Assembly (NCBI GenBank): GCA_959605275.1
Contig: CAUHFD010000028.1
Span: 1 to 19,374, forward strand
DNA: 19,374 bases
Source of the DNA: an uncultured Eubacteriales bacterium
GTDB taxonomy: Bacteria > Bacillota > Clostridia > Oscillospirales > Ruminococcaceae
Direction: 5' to 3'
Part shown: piece by piece, positions 15,926 to 19,374 of the stretch
Position numbering within the stretch: the stretch's first letter is position 1
Layout of the letters: the number at the start of each line of letters is the position of its first letter
Notes under the pieces: generated by a model
Seen by the model: only the letters and a program-made list of their open reading frames with translations
Databases searched by the model: none
Told to the model about the DNA's origin: nothing
Program-made: the position numbers and the translations under genes

Positions 15926-17352
15926 ACAGTGTGTTCTATAAAAAAATACCGGCAATTCTTTTGTCGGTTGTAATGGTTTTTGTCTTTAACGCTTGCAAAG
16001 GCGGAAATACGGAATTGACCTCATCCTCTGCTTCTTCTGCAGGATCGTCTTCTGTTTTTTCCTCATCTTCCTCCGAAGATGGCGCGAGCAGTTCTTTTGC
16101 TTCCTCTGAGATGGAAAGCAGCTCTGCAAATACTACTGGAACGTCTTCTTCGACGAAAAAGCTTTCCAGCGATTCTATTTCCAGTAAAACAGCGAATGTA
16201 TCAAGCGTCAATAGTACCAGCAGTGAAACACTCAATATTGTGATGCCTGAAGCGGGAAGTGACGGAAAATTTCAGGCGGAATACAAATATTTTTATGGCG
16301 TGGGGTATGTCGAAAGCCAGATGTGTAACCGTGTTCAGGTATCGCAGGCAGTTTATCTGATAAAGTCGCTCGGTGCAAGAAGTGTTCGGGTTTGGGCGTC
16401 TTGTATGAGTGATAGCAGAACCTTGATTCAGTGGAAAGCAGATCGCCTTCACGAATTGACGCAGGAACTTAAAAAATCGGATATTCAGGTGATTTTCACA
16501 TTTTATGGATTTGAAAGTCCGAAAAAAGGAGGATTGACTACTTGGTTGCCTCGGAGAGATACAACTTCCGGTTCGGATTATATGGTAATGCTTGATAATT
16601 TTGAAGCGATGTGCTATACCATGGCAAAAGAATTTCCGGAGGTTGATTATTGGGAAATCGGAAATGAATGGAATCATACCGGTGCGATTAACCCGATAGA
16701 TTGGAAGGTAGACGGAATCGGAGGAGAGCCTTTCACTTTATTTGAAAAAGCTGAAATTACTACGGATTTGATTTATCGCAGCAAGAGAGGCGTTCGTGCC
16801 GCCGGAAATGAAGGACTCATGATTTTTCCGGCAATGGCACCGGCTGACGGTATGGACGGAATTGCAATGACAAAATATTTGGAATATGTTTACCAGAATA
16901 TCAAGAGCGGGAAATTCGGTTCAACAAATCCGAGAGATTTCTTTGAGGCGTTGGCATGGCATCCATATATCACTGAGGCGCCCGATATGGAATGGGTGGA
17001 AAACAATAACCGAGTTTATAAAGTGGCCTGTGATAACGGTGATGCGGGAATTAAGGTGTTTTTAACCGAATACGGTTATTCTGACGGGCAGAACGCAAGA
17101 GCTGACGCAACTCAAGCGGAATGGTTTGTTAAAGGGTATTCTCTGGTGAAAAAGTATATGCCTTATGTTGAGACAATGCATTATTACCGTATGTTTACAG
17201 ATACTTCTACCGGAATCGACTATTACGGTCTTTTAAATCAGCCTGAAGACGGGTTCGGTCCGAAGCAGAAAGGATTGGCATTTCAAAAAATGGCAGGCGG
17301 TTTAGGTAATCTTGAAAAATTCTATATGCCGCTTTATGATGACGAGGACTAA
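15922..17352 (+). CDS. Clan GH-A glycosidase lipoprotein with Ser-rich linker, paralog 2
   Basis: A 476-residue lipoprotein. MNSVFYKKIPAILLSVVMVF leads to FNAC (C25), a slightly unusual lipobox with Phe at -3. Residues about 30-100 are a Ser-rich linker that holds the enzyme away from the membrane. From about residue 115 (YFYGVGYVESQM) a TIM-barrel domain follows. The acid/base candidate is E249 in WEIGNEWNH and the nucleophile candidate is E383 in LTEYGYSDG; AWHPYI and MHYYRMF line the site. SD AAAAGGAG is 8 nt before the ATG, which overlaps the stop of the preceding gene (ATGA). It is expected to hydrolyse a glycan at the cell surface before import. Of the three paralogs it is the one with both an export signal and a full catalytic pair. 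The substrate is unknown. Confidence 0.88.
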   Translation: MNSVFYKKIPAILLSVVMVFVFNACKGGNTELTSSSASSAGSSSVFSSSSSEDGASSSFASSEMESSSANTTGTSSSTKKLSSDSISSKTANVSSVNSTSSETLNIVMPEAGSDGKFQAEYKYFYGVGYVESQMCNRVQVSQAVYLIKSLGARSVRVWASCMSDSRTLIQWKADRLHELTQELKKSDIQVIFTFYGFESPKKGGLTTWLPRRDTTSGSDYMVMLDNFEAMCYTMAKEFPEVDYWEIGNEWNHTGAINPIDWKVDGIGGEPFTLFEKAEITTDLIYRSKRGVRAAGNEGLMIFPAMAPADGMDGIAMTKYLEYVYQNIKSGKFGSTNPRDFFEALAWHPYITEAPDMEWVENNNRVYKVACDNGDAGIKVFLTEYGYSDGQNARADATQAEWFVKGYSLVKKYMPYVETMHYYRMFTDTSTGIDYYGLLNQPEDGFGPKQKGLAFQKMAGGLGNLEKFYMPLYDDED

Positions 17353-17378
17353 TACTATGAGGAAGGAGGGTGTTGCAA

Positions 17379-19091
17379 ATGAAAAAGAAAATCAGCCGTC
17401 TTCTGGCAATGAGTCTTGCCGCTTCAGTTTTGCTGCTGGGGTCTTGTTCGAAAGATGAAGGACAACAAGAAAATGGAGCTGATCAATCGTTTTTGTATGG
17501 AATAAATTATGTTGACTCTCAAATGGGCGATCGAATTTCAGTTTCTCAGATGGCTTATCTTTCCTCCGCTCTCGGTGCAACCAGCATAAGAATTCCGGCG
17601 GATTGTATGGAGACAGGAACCACTTTTCTTGCAACTGTGCAAAACCGATTGCATGAGCTTCATTCCTCGCTGACCTTATTAGGCTTTGATCAAATTATTT
17701 TTGAGATCGGGACTTTCCCCGTAGACGGAGTTATGGGAAACACAGTCCCATATCCCGACCTTGAGGATGAGGAATACCTTTCTTTCCTTGACGAGGTTGA
17801 GGCAATGGCAAAGCTTTTAGCGAAGGAATATTCAGAGGTATCTTATTGGCAAATCGGGAATCAATTAAATAACGATAGGTTTTTGCATCCTATCGGATGG
17901 CAGGAAGAAAATTCGCCGGTTTCACCCTTTACTATGGAAGAGAAAACCTCACTGTCGGTTGATATTATGTACAGAACAATGAAGGGTATCAGATCTGCAG
18001 GATCCGATGCAACGGTCATTATGCCGGGAATATATGCGCAAGATGGTTTGGGCAGCGATACCATGGTCAGCTTTCTAGAGCAAATTTATGCTAATATAAA
18101 ATCCGGCAAACATGGGTCTGACAAGGTAGAGGACTTTTTCGATGCGCTTGCATGGCATCCGTCAACGGATTCCGAACCCGATCAAACATGGGTGGATGCA
18201 AACAACAAGTTGTATCAGGTTGCAGAAAAAAACGGCGATAAAAAACGAAAGGTTTATCTTACAGAATTGGGTTTTGATTGCGCCGGGGATGCAACCAAAG
18301 AAGTACAGCAAGCAGAATGGATCACAAAAGCGTATGGTCTTGTGAAATCCGATCTGTCTTATGTAGAGTCCATGTACTATTATCGTCTGTTTAACGATGG
18401 TAATGAAGGATATGGATTGTTTAACGAACCTAGAGAAGGTTTTGGCCCCACTGCAAAAGGTATCGCCTTTCAGAAGCTGACCGGAGCAACAGCAGATTTA
18501 TCTCGCTATGTGATAAAAGAAGATCAGTATACTTCGGGAGATAACGTTGCATTGAGCGTACCTACCAAAGCTTCCAGTTCATGTGAACATCCGGGCTGGG
18601 GGTGGAGTCTGTCTGGCATTAATAACGGGACTACCGAAAATGCGGGTTGGAGCAATTATTATGAATTAGGTGAAGCGGATTGGATTACAAGCCCTACCGG
18701 AGGCGGTTCTGATGATTATAATACGCCGGAATGGGTGGAGTTTAATTTTCCATATTCATGGGAAATTAATAAGCTTCTTATATATCCGAGAAATGAGATT
18801 GATGAAAATTTCCATCAGATTATGGGACTTCCCCGTTGGATTGTGGTAGAAGTATCTGATGATGCTGGAAACTGGAAGCAGATAGGTGAACTCAAACTCG
18901 AGGATGTTAAAACTTATCCGGAAGATGTGACTTATGTTGAAAGAAGCGAAAATCCTCCGCTTGAGATTTCTTTCGATGCAGTTAAAACAAAGAATGTAAG
19001 AGTAACTTTTAAGCAATTAAGTCCTAATTGGCAGCATGTTGAGAATCAGTATTTCGTACAACTTTATGAAATTGAAATCATAATGAAATAG
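17379..19091 (+). CDS. Clan GH-A-like lipoprotein with altered active site plus F5/8 type C domain, paralog 3
   Basis: The frame is open from GTG 17370, but that codon touches the SD. AAGGAGG (17363-17369) lies 9 nt before ATG 17379, giving 570 residues. MKKKISRLLAMSLAASVLLLGSC has lipobox LGSC (C23), with almost no Ser linker. Residues about 38-385 are a TIM-barrel paralogous to the two genes upstream. The acid/base segment reads WQIGNQLNN: Q158 and Q162 replace the two Glu of WEIGNEWNH. AWHPY has become AWHPS, while the nucleophile-position Glu E296 (LTELGFDCAG) is kept. Residues about 395-570 form a discoidin-like module (PEWVEFNFPYSWEINKLLIYPRNE, WIVVEVSDDAGNWKQIG, VQLYEIEI). It is probably a carbohydrate-binding pseudo-glycosidase, or an enzyme with another mechanism. 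It is the last gene before the terminator. Confidence 0.88.
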   Translation: MKKKISRLLAMSLAASVLLLGSCSKDEGQQENGADQSFLYGINYVDSQMGDRISVSQMAYLSSALGATSIRIPADCMETGTTFLATVQNRLHELHSSLTLLGFDQIIFEIGTFPVDGVMGNTVPYPDLEDEEYLSFLDEVEAMAKLLAKEYSEVSYWQIGNQLNNDRFLHPIGWQEENSPVSPFTMEEKTSLSVDIMYRTMKGIRSAGSDATVIMPGIYAQDGLGSDTMVSFLEQIYANIKSGKHGSDKVEDFFDALAWHPSTDSEPDQTWVDANNKLYQVAEKNGDKKRKVYLTELGFDCAGDATKEVQQAEWITKAYGLVKSDLSYVESMYYYRLFNDGNEGYGLFNEPREGFGPTAKGIAFQKLTGATADLSRYVIKEDQYTSGDNVALSVPTKASSSCEHPGWGWSLSGINNGTTENAGWSNYYELGEADWITSPTGGGSDDYNTPEWVEFNFPYSWEINKLLIYPRNEIDENFHQIMGLPRWIVVEVSDDAGNWKQIGELKLEDVKTYPEDVTYVERSENPPLEISFDAVKTKNVRVTFKQLSPNWQHVENQYFVQLYEIEIIMK

Positions 19092-19197
19092 AAACCGTAT
19101 GGAAATCAAACCTATTGACTGTACCGGAAATTTGTTGGAAAGTGCACAACTTTTCTGTAGCATTCCGGTCAGATAGGAATATATATTTTCTCTTTCC

Positions 19198-19248
19198 AGA
19201 AGCCGTTCTTTCATGATTGCTCAATCGTGAAAGAACGGCTTCTTTTTT
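19198..19248 (+). terminator. Strong intrinsic terminator of the operon
   Basis: AGAAGCCGTTCTTTCA (19198-19213) and TGAAAGAACGGCTTCT (19228-19243) are perfect 16-bp complements. Inside, T-GATT and AATC-G extend the stem to about 21 bp with a GCTC loop. T19243-T19248 follows. It marks the end of the transcript that starts near 1459. Confidence 0.95.
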
Positions 19249-19374
19249 AAAAGAAAAAGATGAAAACCAAGCAGCCGTCATCGTGATCGGTTGCGTGGCT
19301 TTTATCTAACTAAAATAAATTTTCTTGTTTTTGCGTATTTCACTCGTTTTTGCGAGCTGTTTCGAGCTAAAACG
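19249..19374. other. AT-rich downstream stretch with no gene seen
   Basis: After the terminator no supported reading frame is visible to the window end. It contains a weak stem GCAGCCG/CGGTTGC (about 19271-19294) followed by GGCTTTT, and a CGAGCT direct repeat near the end. I see nothing else. Confidence 0.5.

Noticed and set aside
16201..16677. Minus-strand 158-codon open frame opposite glycosidase paralog 2
   Set aside because: It is antisense to a well-supported lipoprotein enzyme, with no family resemblance and no promoter evidence.
1511..19091. Glycosphingolipid degradation locus (ceramidase plus GH5-like endoglycoceramidases)
   Set aside because: The idea is attractive, but the ceramidase-like protein has no export signal or C-terminal ceramidase domain, and the barrels cannot be assigned to endoglycoceramidases by eye. 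The isomerase and kinase fit sugar metabolism.
19262..19303. Second terminator after the operon terminator
   Set aside because: The GCAGCCG/CGGTTGC stem is imperfect and the T-run is short and displaced; evidence is too weak.
19330..19374. CGAGCT direct repeat near the window end as a regulatory or attachment site
   Set aside because: It is only six bases, there is no neighbouring gene in the window to interpret it, and it is likely by chance.

Overview
The window looks like a glycan-utilisation locus from a Gram-positive anaerobe of the class Clostridia; the Oscillospiraceae/Ruminococcaceae kind is my guess. The pointers are strong AGGAGG-type ribosome binding sites, moderately AT-rich DNA, lipoprotein signal peptides followed by long Ser-rich linkers, an ATPase-less CUT1-type sugar ABC transporter of the LplB/YtcP type, and surface proteins built from F5/8 type C (discoidin/CBM32-like) modules. 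Every convincing gene is on the + strand.

Layout. 1-243: control region with a promoter that carries a TTTCGAAA box. 244-1245: LacI-family regulator, closed by a strong terminator (1287-1342). 1424-1452: a second promoter built on the same plan (TTTCGAAA, exactly 10 nt, TATAAT), which starts a long operon. The operon encodes three cytoplasmic metabolic proteins (a neutral-ceramidase-like hydrolase, an L-fucose isomerase-like protein and an FGGY sugar kinase), a Ser-linker lipoprotein, two sugar ABC permeases, a 1156-residue wall or membrane protein with six discoidin-like modules, a discoidin lipoprotein, the solute-binding lipoprotein, and three tandem paralogous clan GH-A (TIM-barrel) glycosidase-like proteins. 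It ends at a near-perfect hairpin terminator (19198-19248). No convincing intrinsic terminator is seen between 1452 and 19198. Two T-less hairpins at 12035-12110 separate the giant surface protein from the second half.

How the parts could work together (inference). Surface discoidin modules bind a glycan. The lipid-anchored glycosidase-like proteins trim it. The solute-binding protein and permeases import the product, using an ATPase encoded elsewhere. The cytoplasmic hydrolase, isomerase and kinase process the released sugar. The LacI protein senses a product and controls both itself and the operon through the shared TTTCGAAA operator. The substrate cannot be read from the sequence.

Points of most interest: the paired operator-promoters; a LacI protein without the canonical hinge-helix Leu; the third glycosidase paralog with Gln in place of the catalytic acid/base Glu; a 512-bp near-identical module duplication with a 531-bp period in the surface protein; a non-canonical APETG sorting-like signal; the first glycosidase paralog with no export signal; and a ceramidase-like enzyme with Cys at a presumed zinc-His position. 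Several natural starts lie downstream of the longest reading frame, and I give the revised starts.
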